Assembly: GCA_937870755.1 (NCBI GenBank)
Contig: CALMZV010000145.1
Span: 64,501 to 128,500, forward strand
Source of the DNA: an uncultured Methylocystaceae bacterium
GTDB taxonomy: Bacteria; Pseudomonadota; Alphaproteobacteria; Rhizobiales; Beijerinckiaceae
DNA length: 64,000 nucleotides
Direction of reading: 5' to 3'
Below, piece after piece: positions 49,453 through 60,594 of the stretch. The position numbers and the translations under genes were made by a program. The notes under the pieces are model-generated. The model was not told where the DNA came from. It saw only the letters and a program-made list of their open reading frames with translations, and ran no database searches. Position 1 is the first letter of the stretch. The number at the start of each line of letters is the position of its first letter.

Positions 49453-51057
49453 TCAGCCTCCAGACGCCTGATAGTCTTTCACGTCGGAAAAGACAATCTG
49501 CGGCCATCTCTCCTGCTCGTATCGCAAATTGAAGGCGGAGCTGGCGAGAAAGACCGGGGCGCCGTCGAGATCGTCGGCGACGGAGGCCGGATAGGCGCGC
49601 AGGAATTTCGCCAGTTCGGCGGGGTCGTCCGCGCTCGCCCAGCGGCAGATTTCGAACCGGCTCTGCTCGAAGGCGGCGTCCAGCCCGTATTCGGCTTTCA
49701 GCCGCTCGGCGAGCACGTCGAGCTGCAGGGCGCCGACCACGCCGACGATCACGCCGGAGCCGTCGCGCGGCGAGAATATCTGCACCACGCCTTCCTCCGC
49801 CATCTGCTGCAGCGCCTCGCGCAGCTTGCGCGCCTTCATCGCATCGCCGATGCGCACGCGCCGCAGGATTTCCGGAGCGAAGCTCGGCACGCCGCGGAAG
49901 ACGAGATCCTCCCCCTCGGTCAGCGTGTCGCCGATGCGCAGCAGTCCGTGGTTGGGAATGCCGACGACGTCGCCGGGCCAGGCTTCCTCCGCCAGCGCAC
50001 GCTCCTGCGCGAAGAAGAACTGCGGCGCGTTGAGCGCGATCGACTTGCCGGTGCGCACGAGCCTGGCCTTCATGCCGCGCGCCAGCCTGCCGGAGGTGAT
50101 GCGCAGGAAGGCGATGCGGTCGCGATGGTTGGGGTCCATGTTCGCCTGAATCTTGAACACGAACCCGGTCATCTTCGTCTCGCGCGGGTCGACATGGCGC
50201 GAGGCCGTATCGAGACCGCCGGGGCTCGGCGCGAAGGCGGCGAGCGCGTCGATGAGATCGCGCACGCCATAGGTCTTGAGCGCGGAGCCGAAATAGACGG
50301 GCGTGAGGTGGCCTTCGCGGAAGGCTTTCTCGTCGAAGGGCTTGCACGCTTCGCGCGCGAGTTCGATCTCGCCGGCCGCCTGCGCGCCCACGCTCTCGCC
50401 GGCCAGGGCCTGGAAGGCCGGATCGTGCGGACCGGCGAATTGCAGCGGCGGCGCGTCGATGTCGGCGCCGAAGGGGCGCAGCCGGTCGTGCGCCAGATCG
50501 TAGGCGCCCTTGAAGTCGCGCCCGGAGCCGACCGGCCATGTCATGGGCGCGACGTCGAGCGCCAGCGTCTTTTCGATCTCGTCGAGAAGGTCGAAGGGGT
50601 CGCGCGCCTCGCGGTCGAGCTTGTTGATGAAGGTGACGATGGGAATGTCGCGCAGGCGGCATACCTCGAACAGCTTGCGGGTGCGCGCCTCGATGCCCTT
50701 GGCGGCGTCGATCACCATGACGGCGGAATCGACGGCGGTGAGCGTGCGATAGGTGTCTTCGGAAAAGTCCTCGTGGCCCGGCGTGTCGAGCAGGTTGAAC
50801 ACGCAGTCGGCGTATTCGAACGTCATGACCGAGGTGACGACCGAAATGCCGCGCTCGCGCTCGATGCCCATCCAGTCGGACCGGGTGTGGCGGCGGTTCT
50901 GCTTGGCGCGCACCTCGCCGGCGAGCTGGATCGCGCCGCCGAACAGCAGCAGCTTTTCGGTGAGCGTGGTTTTGCCGGCGTCCGGATGCGAGATGATGGC
51001 GAAGGTGCGCCGGCGGGCGACCGGATCGGCCTTGGCCGGCGTTGCGGGTGCGTTCAA
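49453..51057 (-). CDS. prfC: Peptide chain release factor 3
   Basis: A 534-residue translational GTPase that recycles RF1/RF2. FAIISHPDAGKTTLTEKLLL is G1, RGISVVTSVMTFEY G2, DTPGHEDFSEDTYRTL G3 and FINKLDREARDPFDL G4, with the RF3-specific C-terminal half (AEEGVVQIFSPRDGSG, AFEQSRFEICRWASADD). The start is TTG at 51057; no ATG or GTG exists between it and the in-frame stop at 51082. GGGAA lies 8 bases upstream. Confidence 0.95.
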   Translation of the reverse strand: MNAPATPAKADPVARRRTFAIISHPDAGKTTLTEKLLLFGGAIQLAGEVRAKQNRRHTRSDWMGIERERGISVVTSVMTFEYADCVFNLLDTPGHEDFSEDTYRTLTAVDSAVMVIDAAKGIEARTRKLFEVCRLRDIPIVTFINKLDREARDPFDLLDEIEKTLALDVAPMTWPVGSGRDFKGAYDLAHDRLRPFGADIDAPPLQFAGPHDPAFQALAGESVGAQAAGEIELAREACKPFDEKAFREGHLTPVYFGSALKTYGVRDLIDALAAFAPSPGGLDTASRHVDPRETKMTGFVFKIQANMDPNHRDRIAFLRITSGRLARGMKARLVRTGKSIALNAPQFFFAQERALAEEAWPGDVVGIPNHGLLRIGDTLTEGEDLVFRGVPSFAPEILRRVRIGDAMKARKLREALQQMAEEGVVQIFSPRDGSGVIVGVVGALQLDVLAERLKAEYGLDAAFEQSRFEICRWASADDPAELAKFLRAYPASVADDLDGAPVFLASSAFNLRYEQERWPQIVFSDVKDYQASGG

Positions 51058-51069
51058 GAGTTCGGTTCC

Positions 51070-51155
51070 CGGATGGTCCGTTCAAGCCTGCGCCCGAACG
51101 CCGATGCTCTAGAGCATTTTTGCGTCCGATGGAATCAGAAGCGATGCGCTCCGGA
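51070..51155. repeat. Palindromic intergenic repeat, copy C
   Basis: Contains the perfect 14-bp palindrome ATGCTCTAGAGCAT (51104-51117) followed by TTTTTGCGTCCGATGGAATC, and shares GTCCGTTCAAGC and GATGCTCTAG with copy A. It fills most of the gap between prfC and the efflux pump gene. Confidence 0.75.
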
Positions 51156-51164
51156 GCGGGACGC

Positions 51165-54100
51165 TCAGATCGACAGCGCGGGCGCGTTCTCCTCGCCCGG
51201 GTCGAGATGTTTGGGAATGGGCGCGTGCAGGCTTGCGTCCGCTCGGTGGTCGCGGGCGATGAACGTGTAGACCGCCGGCGTGACGAACAGCGTGAACAGC
51301 GTGCCGATGGATATGCCGAAGGCGATGACCATGCCGATGGCGATGCGGCTCTGCGCGCCCGCGCCGCTCGCCAGGATAAGCGGAATCATACCCACCACCA
51401 TCGCGGCGGTGGTCATGAGAATGGGGCGCAATCGCACGCCGGCGGCGTGCTCGATCGCCTCGCGCCGGCTCATGCCGCCTTCCTCCTGCATGCGGTTGGC
51501 GAATTCCACCATCAGGATGCCGTGTTTGGAGATGAGGCCGATGAGCGTGACGAGGCCGATCTGCGAATAGATGTTCAGGCTCGCCATGCCCATAACGCCG
51601 AGCGCGTTCAGCGGCAGGAGCGCGCCGAACATGGAGGTCGGCAGCGCGATGAGAATGATCAGCGGATCGCGGAAGCTCTCGAACTGCGCCGCCAGCACAA
51701 GGAAGATGACGATGAGCGCGAACAGGAACACGATCGTCAGCGTATTGCCTTCCTGCACCAGTTGTCGGCTCTCGCCCTGGAAATCGTAGGTGAAGCCTTC
51801 CGGAAAAATGTCCTTCGACTTGGCTTTCAGGAAATCGACCGCCTCGCCCAGCGTGCGGCCCGGGAAGGGCACGCCCGACAGCGTCGCGGAATTGAGTTGC
51901 TGGAAGGCGGTCAGCGCGTTCGGCTGCACGGAGCTGGACACGGTGGCGATGGTGGACAGCGGCACGAGTTCGCCGGACGCCGAGCGAACCTCGTAGCGCA
52001 ACAGCCAGTCGGGGCGGTCGCGGAACTCGCGCGGCGCCTGCGGGATGACCTGGTACGAGCGGCCGAACAACGAGAAACGGTTGACGTAGTTGCCGCCAAG
52101 CATGGTGGCGAGCGCGCCGCCGACATCCTGCATCGATATGCCGAGACGGTTGGCCTTGGCGGCGTCGATCTTGAGTTCGAGCTGCGGCGTGTCGAACTTC
52201 AGATCGACATCGGTGAAGATGAACATGCCGCTTGCGGCGGCGGCCTTCTGCATATCGTCGACCACGCGCGCCAGGGTCTGGTAGTCCCCGGTCGAACGCA
52301 CGACAAACTGCATCGGCGGACCGCCGGTCGAACCGGGCAAAGCGGGGGGCGAGAATGCGAACACCGTGCCGCCGGCGATCGTCGCCAGTTTCGGCTGCAA
52401 TTCCTGCATGATCTGCTTTTGCGTGCGCGTGCGCTCGTCCCACGGCTTGAGGAGAATGCCGGCGAAACCCTGGTGCACGCCCTGCGAGCCGTTGATGACG
52501 AAAAGGTGGCTCTTTTCCGGGATCGTATCGGTGACCTGCTTGAGGTTTTCGGTCGTCTTTTCGAGATAGTCGAGGTTGCCGTACTGCGGCGTCTTGACGA
52601 TGGACAGAAGGATGCCCTGGTCTTCCTCCGGCGCCAGCTCGCTCGGCGTGGACAGATACATGACGGCGGTGAGCGCCAGCACGCCGAGCAGCACGAGTAT
52701 CGTCATCGCGCGGAAGTTGAGCGTGCGATGCAGGATCTTCTCGTAGCGGATGCGCAGCCGTTCGAACAGCCGATCGAGAAACGCAACGAAGCCGCGCCGT
52801 TCGCCCGAATGCGGCTTGAGCAGTTTGGAGCACATCATCGGCGAAAGCGTCAGCGCGACGACGCCGGAGACGACGACGGAGCCGGCGAGCGTGAAGGCGA
52901 ATTCACGGAACAGCGCGCCGGTCAGCCCGGACACGAAGCCGATCGGCGCATAGACGGCGGCGAGCGTGATCGTCATGGAGATGACGGGGCCGGCGATCTC
53001 GCGCGCGCCCTTGAGAGCGGCCGACACCGGCGTCATCCCTTCCTCTATGTGTCGCCAGATGTTCTCCACAACCACGATCGCATCGTCGACGACGAGGCCG
53101 ATGGCCAGCACCAGCGCCAGCAGCGTGAGCAGATTGATCGAATAGCCGAGCGCCAGCAGCATCGCGAGCACGCCGACGAGCGACAGCGGAATGGTGACGA
53201 TCGGCACCAGCGTCGCGCGCAGGTCGCCGAGAAACAAAAAGATGACGACGATGACGATCAGCGCCGCCTCGCCCAGCGTCTTGGCGACTTCCCAGATCGA
53301 GGCGCGGATGAATTCCGTCGCGTCGTAGGCGATCGCCGAATTGAGGCCCGCAGGCAACTGCGCCTGAATGTCGGGCGCGGCCTTGCGCACGCGGTCGATG
53401 ACGTCGAGCGGGTTGGCGGTCGGCGTCGCATAGATGCCGATGAACACCGCCTTCAATCCGTCGAACACGGAGGAGGCGTCCACGCTTTGCGGCCCCAGTT
53501 CGATCTTCGCCACTTCGCCGAGCCGCACCAGCGCATCGCCGCGCGCGAAAATCACCAGTTCGCCGAAAGCGCGCGCGCTGTCGAGCGATGTCTGCGCGTT
53601 GATCGAGGTCTGGGTGTAGTCGTTCTTGATCTGGCCGGCGGCGGAGGTGAAATTGTTGGCCGCCAGCGCCAGCCGCACGTCGTTCGGCGTCACGCCGCGC
53701 GCGGCCATGCGCACGGGGTCGAGCCACACGCGCATCGCGAACGTCTGGCCGCCGAGAATCTGCGCATTCGCCACGCCATCGATCGTCTGCAGGCGCGGCT
53801 GCACCACGCGCGTCAGATAATCGGTGATCTGGGCCGCGTCCATCGTGTCGGAATTGAACGACATATAGAGCAGCGCGAAGCCCTGTCCGGTCTGCTTGAC
53901 GACGACAGGATCGACCGCATCGCGCGGCAGCTGGCTTTTCACCTGCTGGATTTTTGACAGAACGTCGGCGACCGCCCGATCCGGGTTGGCGTTCAGCCGC
54001 ATGTTGAGCGTGATGGTGGACACGTTCTGCTGCGAGTTCGAGACGAGCGTGTCGATGCCCTCCGCGGAGGCGACCGCCTGCTCGAGCGGCGTGGTGATGA

Positions 54101-54284
54101 AGCCCTTGATAAGGTCGGCGTTGGCGCCGGGGTAGGCCGTGGTGATGGTGATGGTCGTCTGCGAAAGTTCCGGATATTGCCGGATTTGCAGCTTGAATCC
54201 CGATTGCGCGCCGACCAGCAGAATGAGCAGGCTGACGACGGTGGCCAGAACCGGGCGGCGAATGAAAATGTCGGTGAAGGTCAT
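51165..54284 (-). CDS. RND multidrug efflux permease
   Basis: A 1039-residue HAE1-type proton/drug antiporter of the inner membrane. TDIFIRRPVLATVVSLLILL is TM1, GLVVDDAIVVVENIWRHIEE carries the proton-relay Asp pair of TM4, and APIGFVSGLTGALFREFAFT and LTLIGLISKHGILMVEFANR are TM segments of both halves. Twelve membrane segments and two large periplasmic loops fit AcrB/MexB. GAGGGGG precedes the start. The adaptor gene is 13 bp upstream; an outer-membrane channel gene is absent, so it presumably borrows a TolC encoded elsewhere. Confidence 0.95.
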   Translation of the reverse strand: MTFTDIFIRRPVLATVVSLLILLVGAQSGFKLQIRQYPELSQTTITITTAYPGANADLIKGFITTPLEQAVASAEGIDTLVSNSQQNVSTITLNMRLNANPDRAVADVLSKIQQVKSQLPRDAVDPVVVKQTGQGFALLYMSFNSDTMDAAQITDYLTRVVQPRLQTIDGVANAQILGGQTFAMRVWLDPVRMAARGVTPNDVRLALAANNFTSAAGQIKNDYTQTSINAQTSLDSARAFGELVIFARGDALVRLGEVAKIELGPQSVDASSVFDGLKAVFIGIYATPTANPLDVIDRVRKAAPDIQAQLPAGLNSAIAYDATEFIRASIWEVAKTLGEAALIVIVVIFLFLGDLRATLVPIVTIPLSLVGVLAMLLALGYSINLLTLLALVLAIGLVVDDAIVVVENIWRHIEEGMTPVSAALKGAREIAGPVISMTITLAAVYAPIGFVSGLTGALFREFAFTLAGSVVVSGVVALTLSPMMCSKLLKPHSGERRGFVAFLDRLFERLRIRYEKILHRTLNFRAMTILVLLGVLALTAVMYLSTPSELAPEEDQGILLSIVKTPQYGNLDYLEKTTENLKQVTDTIPEKSHLFVINGSQGVHQGFAGILLKPWDERTRTQKQIMQELQPKLATIAGGTVFAFSPPALPGSTGGPPMQFVVRSTGDYQTLARVVDDMQKAAAASGMFIFTDVDLKFDTPQLELKIDAAKANRLGISMQDVGGALATMLGGNYVNRFSLFGRSYQVIPQAPREFRDRPDWLLRYEVRSASGELVPLSTIATVSSSVQPNALTAFQQLNSATLSGVPFPGRTLGEAVDFLKAKSKDIFPEGFTYDFQGESRQLVQEGNTLTIVFLFALIVIFLVLAAQFESFRDPLIILIALPTSMFGALLPLNALGVMGMASLNIYSQIGLVTLIGLISKHGILMVEFANRMQEEGGMSRREAIEHAAGVRLRPILMTTAAMVVGMIPLILASGAGAQSRIAIGMVIAFGISIGTLFTLFVTPAVYTFIARDHRADASLHAPIPKHLDPGEENAPALSI

Positions 54285-54297
54285 GGCGCGCGCCCCC

Positions 54298-55425
54298 TCA
54301 CTGCCGCGGCAGGGGGGTGAGCGGCGGCAGACCGGCCTTGGGGTCCACGCGCACCTTCATGCCCGTCTGCAGTTTCAGCTGCCCTTCGGCGACCACCATC
54401 TCGCCGGGCTTCACGCCGTCCAGAATGGCGACGCGCTCGCTTTCGACGGCGCCGGTTTTCACCGCGCGCCGCTCCACGGTCGCCAGCGCGGGATCGCCGC
54501 CCTCGATCGGTTTGACGACGAACACGCTGTCGCCATAGAGCGAATAGGTCACCGCCGTGCGCGGCACGACCGTGGTTGCGCGCGGCGCGCCGCTGGCGAT
54601 CGACACGTTGGCGAACATGCCGGGCCGCAGTTTCTTGTCGGGATTGGAGATTTCGCCGCGCACGAGAAACTGTCGCGTGTCGACCGAGACGCGCGCGTCG
54701 AGAAAGCGGATCTTGCCCTTGAACGATTCGCCCGGAAAGGCGTCCACCGTCGCCTCCAGCGACTGGCCGACCTTGAGATTGGCGATCTGCTGTTCGGGCG
54801 ACTGGAAGTCGACGAAGATGGGGTCGAGCTGCTGAAGCGAGACGAGCGCGGCGCCCGCCGACACATACTGGCCGATGTCCACGCGGCGGATGCCGAGGCG
54901 CCCGGAAAACGGCGCGACGATCGCCTTCTGCGCGATGACGGCGCGCGTACGCTCGACGGCGGCGGCGGCGGAGTCGCGCGCGGCCGTCGCCGCGTCCAGA
55001 TTGGCGCGGGATGCCGCGCCGCCCGAGGCGAGCTGCTGCTGGCGCTGGTAGGTGAGTTCGGCGTTGCGCAGATTGGCCAGATTGGCCTTCAGGTCGGCCT
55101 GTTCGACCGAATCGTCGATCTGCACCAGCGGCGCGCCCTTTTCCACATCCTGATCGGATTCGAAGCGTATCGCGCGGATCACGCCGCCAACCTGCGGCGC
55201 CACATCCACGCCCTGCAGGGCGCGCAGCGAACCGATCTCGGTCACGCGCGGCGTCCACGACACGGTTTCGGCGGGCTTCGCGGCGACTGAGGGAACGGGC
55301 TGGCCTGCGCCCTGTATGAAGCCCTTGATCATGTCCGGCTTCACGCGGAACTGAAACCAGGCGAGGCCCGCGGCGGCGCCGGCCAGCAACAGAAAAACAA
55401 CAACGAGGAGCACAGCGCGTTTCAT
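54298..55425 (-). CDS. RND efflux periplasmic adaptor
   Basis: A 375-residue membrane-fusion protein with an N-terminal membrane anchor (MKRAVLLVVVFLLLAGAAAG). TEIGSLRALQGVDVAPQVGG begins the lipoyl half, a short alpha-hairpin follows, then VIAQKAIVAPFSGRLGIRRV, the beta-barrel and the membrane-proximal domain (VVAEGQLKLQTGMKVRV). It bridges the RND pump and an outer-membrane channel. First gene of the two-gene pump operon; the 168 bp upstream should hold the promoter but no regulator gene is adjacent. Confidence 0.94.
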   Translation of the reverse strand: MKRAVLLVVVFLLLAGAAAGLAWFQFRVKPDMIKGFIQGAGQPVPSVAAKPAETVSWTPRVTEIGSLRALQGVDVAPQVGGVIRAIRFESDQDVEKGAPLVQIDDSVEQADLKANLANLRNAELTYQRQQQLASGGAASRANLDAATAARDSAAAAVERTRAVIAQKAIVAPFSGRLGIRRVDIGQYVSAGAALVSLQQLDPIFVDFQSPEQQIANLKVGQSLEATVDAFPGESFKGKIRFLDARVSVDTRQFLVRGEISNPDKKLRPGMFANVSIASGAPRATTVVPRTAVTYSLYGDSVFVVKPIEGGDPALATVERRAVKTGAVESERVAILDGVKPGEMVVAEGQLKLQTGMKVRVDPKAGLPPLTPLPRQ

Positions 55426-55593
55426 TGCGACCGTATCGTCTGGAGGGGGAAACTCTTGCGTCCGCGCGCTCCGCGCCGGCCGCCGAGAAATTCGTTCACG
55501 CCCAATCTAGCCACGAAACGCGCGTTTCGCCAGTCGCCGCGCATGCGGGGCGACCGGCGTCCTCTCCGAAAAACGACGATTTTCCGCCGGAAG

Positions 55594-56655
55594 TCAGGCG
55601 CCCCGGGCGAGATCGAGCCCCATGCGCGCGAGAACGGGGACCATCTTGCCCATTTCGAGGCCACGCTGCGGATTGGAGCCGTTGCCGTCCATGGCGCGCT
55701 TCATCACGCCCTGAATGATGGCGGCGAGACGGAAGAAATTGAACGCGAGGTAGAAGTCCCAATGCGGGATTTCGGAAAAGCCCATGCGCTTGCAGTAGGC
55801 GGCGACGTAGGCCTCCTCGCTCGGAATGCCGAGCGCGGGGCGGTCGAACCCGCCGAGTCCCTTGAAGATGGACTCGTTCGACAGGCGCCATTGCATGCAT
55901 TGATAGGAGATGTCGGCGTAGGGATGGCCGAGCGTCGACAGTTCCCAGTCGAGCACCGCCAGCAGTTTCGGCTCGCGCGCATGGAAGATCATGTTGTCGA
56001 GACGATAGTCGCCGTGGACGATGGCGACGCGCCCGTCGTCGGGCGGCGTGTTGCGCGAAAGCCAGTCGATGAGCGCGTCCATGTCGGCGACTGTCCCGGT
56101 TTCGGACGCGCGATACTGGTCGGTCCAGCGCTTGAACTGCCGCGCGAAATAGGAGCCGGGGCGACCGAAATCCGACAGGCCGACGGCGGCGGGGTCGATG
56201 CGATGCAGGCTCGCGAGCGCCTTGTTCATCTCGTCGTAGATCGCGGTGCGGTCGGCGTTGGACAGTTCCGGCAGCGCGGGATCCCAGAAGATGCGGCCGG
56301 GCACGCGCTCCATCACATAGAACGCCGAGCCGACGACGCTGTCGTCCTCGCACAGAATGTCCATGCGCGCGACCGGCACGCCCGAACCGGCCAGCGCCTT
56401 CTGCACGCGAAACTCGCGATCGACGGCATGGGCCGATTTCAGCAACAGGCCCGGCGGCTTGCGCCGCAGGACATAGGCGCCGCTCGCCGCCTCGATCAGG
56501 AAGGTGGGGTTCGACTGGCCGTCGCCGAATTTCTTCGATTTCAACGGGCCGCGAAATCCGGGCAGATGCGCTTCCAGCCAGCGCGCCAGCGCCGTTTCGT
56601 CGAGCGCCGTCACATCGAGTGGCGTGGCCTCGCGCGCCGTGGCGTCGGTGGACAT
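55594..56655 (-). CDS. Aminoglycoside-phosphotransferase-like kinase family protein (ACAD10/11 type)
   Basis: A 353-residue APH-fold protein. SKKFGDGQSNPTFLIEAASG is the glycine-rich loop, VLRRKPPG holds the nucleotide lysine region, VAIVHGDYRLDNMIFH is the catalytic Brenner motif and LLAVLDWELSTLGHPYADIS the metal-binding motif. This subgroup resembles the kinase domain of ACAD10/11, which act with acyl-CoA dehydrogenases, not on antibiotics. The following SDR and MaoC genes support an acyl-CoA role. GGAGG precedes the start. Confidence 0.88.
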   Translation of the reverse strand: MSTDATAREATPLDVTALDETALARWLEAHLPGFRGPLKSKKFGDGQSNPTFLIEAASGAYVLRRKPPGLLLKSAHAVDREFRVQKALAGSGVPVARMDILCEDDSVVGSAFYVMERVPGRIFWDPALPELSNADRTAIYDEMNKALASLHRIDPAAVGLSDFGRPGSYFARQFKRWTDQYRASETGTVADMDALIDWLSRNTPPDDGRVAIVHGDYRLDNMIFHAREPKLLAVLDWELSTLGHPYADISYQCMQWRLSNESIFKGLGGFDRPALGIPSEEAYVAAYCKRMGFSEIPHWDFYLAFNFFRLAAIIQGVMKRAMDGNGSNPQRGLEMGKMVPVLARMGLDLARGA

Positions 56656-56796
56656 GGTTTCCTCCAGCGGAGTTCGCGCGCCGCGCGTCCGGCGCGGCGG
56701 ATTGATCTCGCATATCCGCCGCGCCCTGCGCGGCGGATGTTTATTGGCGGCAGACCGCCGGACGCGGCGGATGTCGCAGCGGTATGTCGCGCGCCC

Positions 56797-57717
56797 TCAG
56801 CGCGCCGTCAAGGACACGCCTTTGGCGGTCGCCGCCTTGGTGACGAATTTCGTCGTCTGCTGCGTGGCGTTGACGAACGGCTCCTGTCCGGCGGGGTCGC
56901 AGATCTCGTCGAAATGGGCGGCGACTTTCTCGACCGACGGATCGTCGATGTAGACGCCCTGGGTCTCGTAGATCATGGTGCGCGCGAACACGCCGGCGCC
57001 GGCGGCGAGGATGACGCGGTTGGGCGCGTTCTCGCTCACCAGATGCAGCACGCCGGGCGTGATCTGGTCGGCGCGCATCATCTCCAGCATCGCCGGCGGC
57101 ATCAGCTCCTCGGTCATGCGGGTGGCGGCGGCGGGCGCGAGCGTGTTGACGCGAATGTCGTTCTTCTGACCTTCGAGCACCAGCACGTTCATCAGGCCGA
57201 CCATCGCGGATTTGGCTGCGCCGTAATTGGTCTGGCCGAAATTGCCGTAGAGGCCGGAGGCCGACGAGGTGAGCACGATGCGCCCGTAGTTCTGCGCCTT
57301 CATGATCTCCCACACGGCCTTTGTGCAGACGACGGAGCCCATGAGATGCACGTCGATCACCGCGCGGAAATCGTCGAGCGTCATTTTCGAGAAGGTCTTG
57401 TCGCGCAGAATGCCGGCGTTGTTGACGAGAATGTCGACGCGGCCCCATTTCACCATCGCGGCGTCCACCATCGCTTTCACGCCCGCCTCGTCGGCCACGG
57501 AGCAGGTGGCGGCCATCGCCTCGCCGCCGGCCGCGCGGATTTCCTCCGCCACTTTCTCGGCCGCTTCGGACGAGCCGCCGGAGCCGTCGCGCGCGCCGCC
57601 GAAATCGTTGACGACCACCTTGCAATTGCGCGCGGCCAGCCCCAGCGCATGCGCCCGGCCGAGGCCGTTGCCGGCGCCGGTGACGATGGCGACGCGCCCA
57701 TCAAATCGGATGCTCAT
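56797..57717 (-). CDS. Short-chain dehydrogenase/reductase (hydroxyacyl-CoA dehydrogenase-like)
   Basis: A 306-residue Rossmann oxidoreductase. VAIVTGAGNGLGRAHALGLA is the cofactor loop, ILVNNAGILRDKTF the structural motif, and SSASGLYGNFGQTNYGAAKS gives the catalytic Ser-Tyr-x3-Lys. The insertion VNDFGGARDGSGGSSEAAEK is typical of the HSD17B4/multifunctional-enzyme-2 type, which oxidises 3-hydroxyacyl-CoAs. The next gene is a MaoC hydratase-like protein, the usual partner. Confidence 0.9.
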   Translation of the reverse strand: MSIRFDGRVAIVTGAGNGLGRAHALGLAARNCKVVVNDFGGARDGSGGSSEAAEKVAEEIRAAGGEAMAATCSVADEAGVKAMVDAAMVKWGRVDILVNNAGILRDKTFSKMTLDDFRAVIDVHLMGSVVCTKAVWEIMKAQNYGRIVLTSSASGLYGNFGQTNYGAAKSAMVGLMNVLVLEGQKNDIRVNTLAPAAATRMTEELMPPAMLEMMRADQITPGVLHLVSENAPNRVILAAGAGVFARTMIYETQGVYIDDPSVEKVAAHFDEICDPAGQEPFVNATQQTTKFVTKAATAKGVSLTAR

Positions 57718-57736
57718 GTCATTTCCTCTCGAAAGA

Positions 57737-58222
57737 TCAGCCGAAGAACGCGATCGTCAGCCATTCGGCCGCAAGCGCGGGCTTGTCCTTGTCCTCGATC
57801 TCGACCGAGACTGCATATCGCACGACCATCTCGCGGTCGGACTTGGCGTTCGCCTCCGCGATCGTGAAATGCGCACGCACGCGCGCGCCGGCCGGAACGG
57901 GCGAGATGAAGCGGATTTTGTCGAAGCCGTAGTTCATGCCCATCGTGCGGCCTTCAAGGTCCGGCAGCGCGTCGTAGGCCATGGCGGAGAGCATGGACAG
58001 GGTGAGGAAGCCGTGCGCGATCGCCCCGCCGAACGGCGTCTCCTTCTTCGCCCGTTCGGGATCCATGTGGATGAAATACTCGTCCTGGGTCAGCTTTCCG
58101 AAGGCGCCGATGAGCGCCTGGTCGATCGTGAACCATTTCGACACGCCGACTTCCTTGCCGACGAGGCCCGCCAGATCGGCGCGTTTGAGTTTTGTCGCCT
58201 TGGCGTTGAACAGGGCTGTCAT
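57737..58222 (-). CDS. MaoC-family (R)-specific enoyl-CoA hydratase-like protein
   Basis: A 161-residue single hot-dog fold protein. EVGVSKWFTIDQALIGAFGK, DEYFIHMDPERAKKETPFGG and AIAHGFLTLSMLSAMAYDAL with the catalytic His region are the MaoC signature. It probably hydrates enoyl-CoA and hands it to the SDR encoded 20 bp downstream. GGAGGAAA precedes the ATG at 58222; the open frame upstream runs back into the thiC leader and is not coding. Confidence 0.92.
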   Translation of the reverse strand: MTALFNAKATKLKRADLAGLVGKEVGVSKWFTIDQALIGAFGKLTQDEYFIHMDPERAKKETPFGGAIAHGFLTLSMLSAMAYDALPDLEGRTMGMNYGFDKIRFISPVPAGARVRAHFTIAEANAKSDREMVVRYAVSVEIEDKDKPALAAEWLTIAFFG

Positions 58223-58334
58223 GTTTCCTCCGATTGTTGTCTTACTGTCGGACATTATCGACCGGCAGTTTTTGCGTCCAGAGAGCGCGCGCACAGCAGC
58301 GCGCTTGCCCGCGGCCTCGCGCGCGCCTATGTTT

Positions 58335-60384
<2,050 letters not shown>

Positions 60385-60412
60385 GCCGCGGTCGTATCGC
60401 GATCTTGAAGGC

Positions 60413-60435
60413 GGCGCGGGCGACCGCGCCTTTTT
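60413..60435 (+). terminator. Terminator of thiC
   Basis: GGCGCGG/CCGCGCC stem with GCGA loop followed by five T residues, about 30 bases after the thiC stop. Confidence 0.88.
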
Positions 60436-60594
60436 CTTCGAGGGCTCTTCCGTTCTGGAGCGCTTGCCTGCGGGCGCCGCGCAAACTAGTCTCAGCTTCG
60501 CAATCAGGGCGCTGAGCGCGGTCGGCCATCCGGCAGGCAACCGCGGCGCATCGGCCCCGGTTCGTGCGTCGGGACGGGGCGGAAACGGAGCCCC

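Noticed and set aside
51042-53957. 971-codon plus-strand frame over the RND pump
   Set aside because: Antisense shadow with His/Arg/Glu-rich composition; the pump frame is unambiguous.
54281-55258. Frames overlapping the adaptor gene, including the 325-codon minus-strand one
   Set aside because: Same strand but different frame, Arg/Gly-rich; the 375-residue frame contains the membrane anchor and lipoyl and barrel domains.
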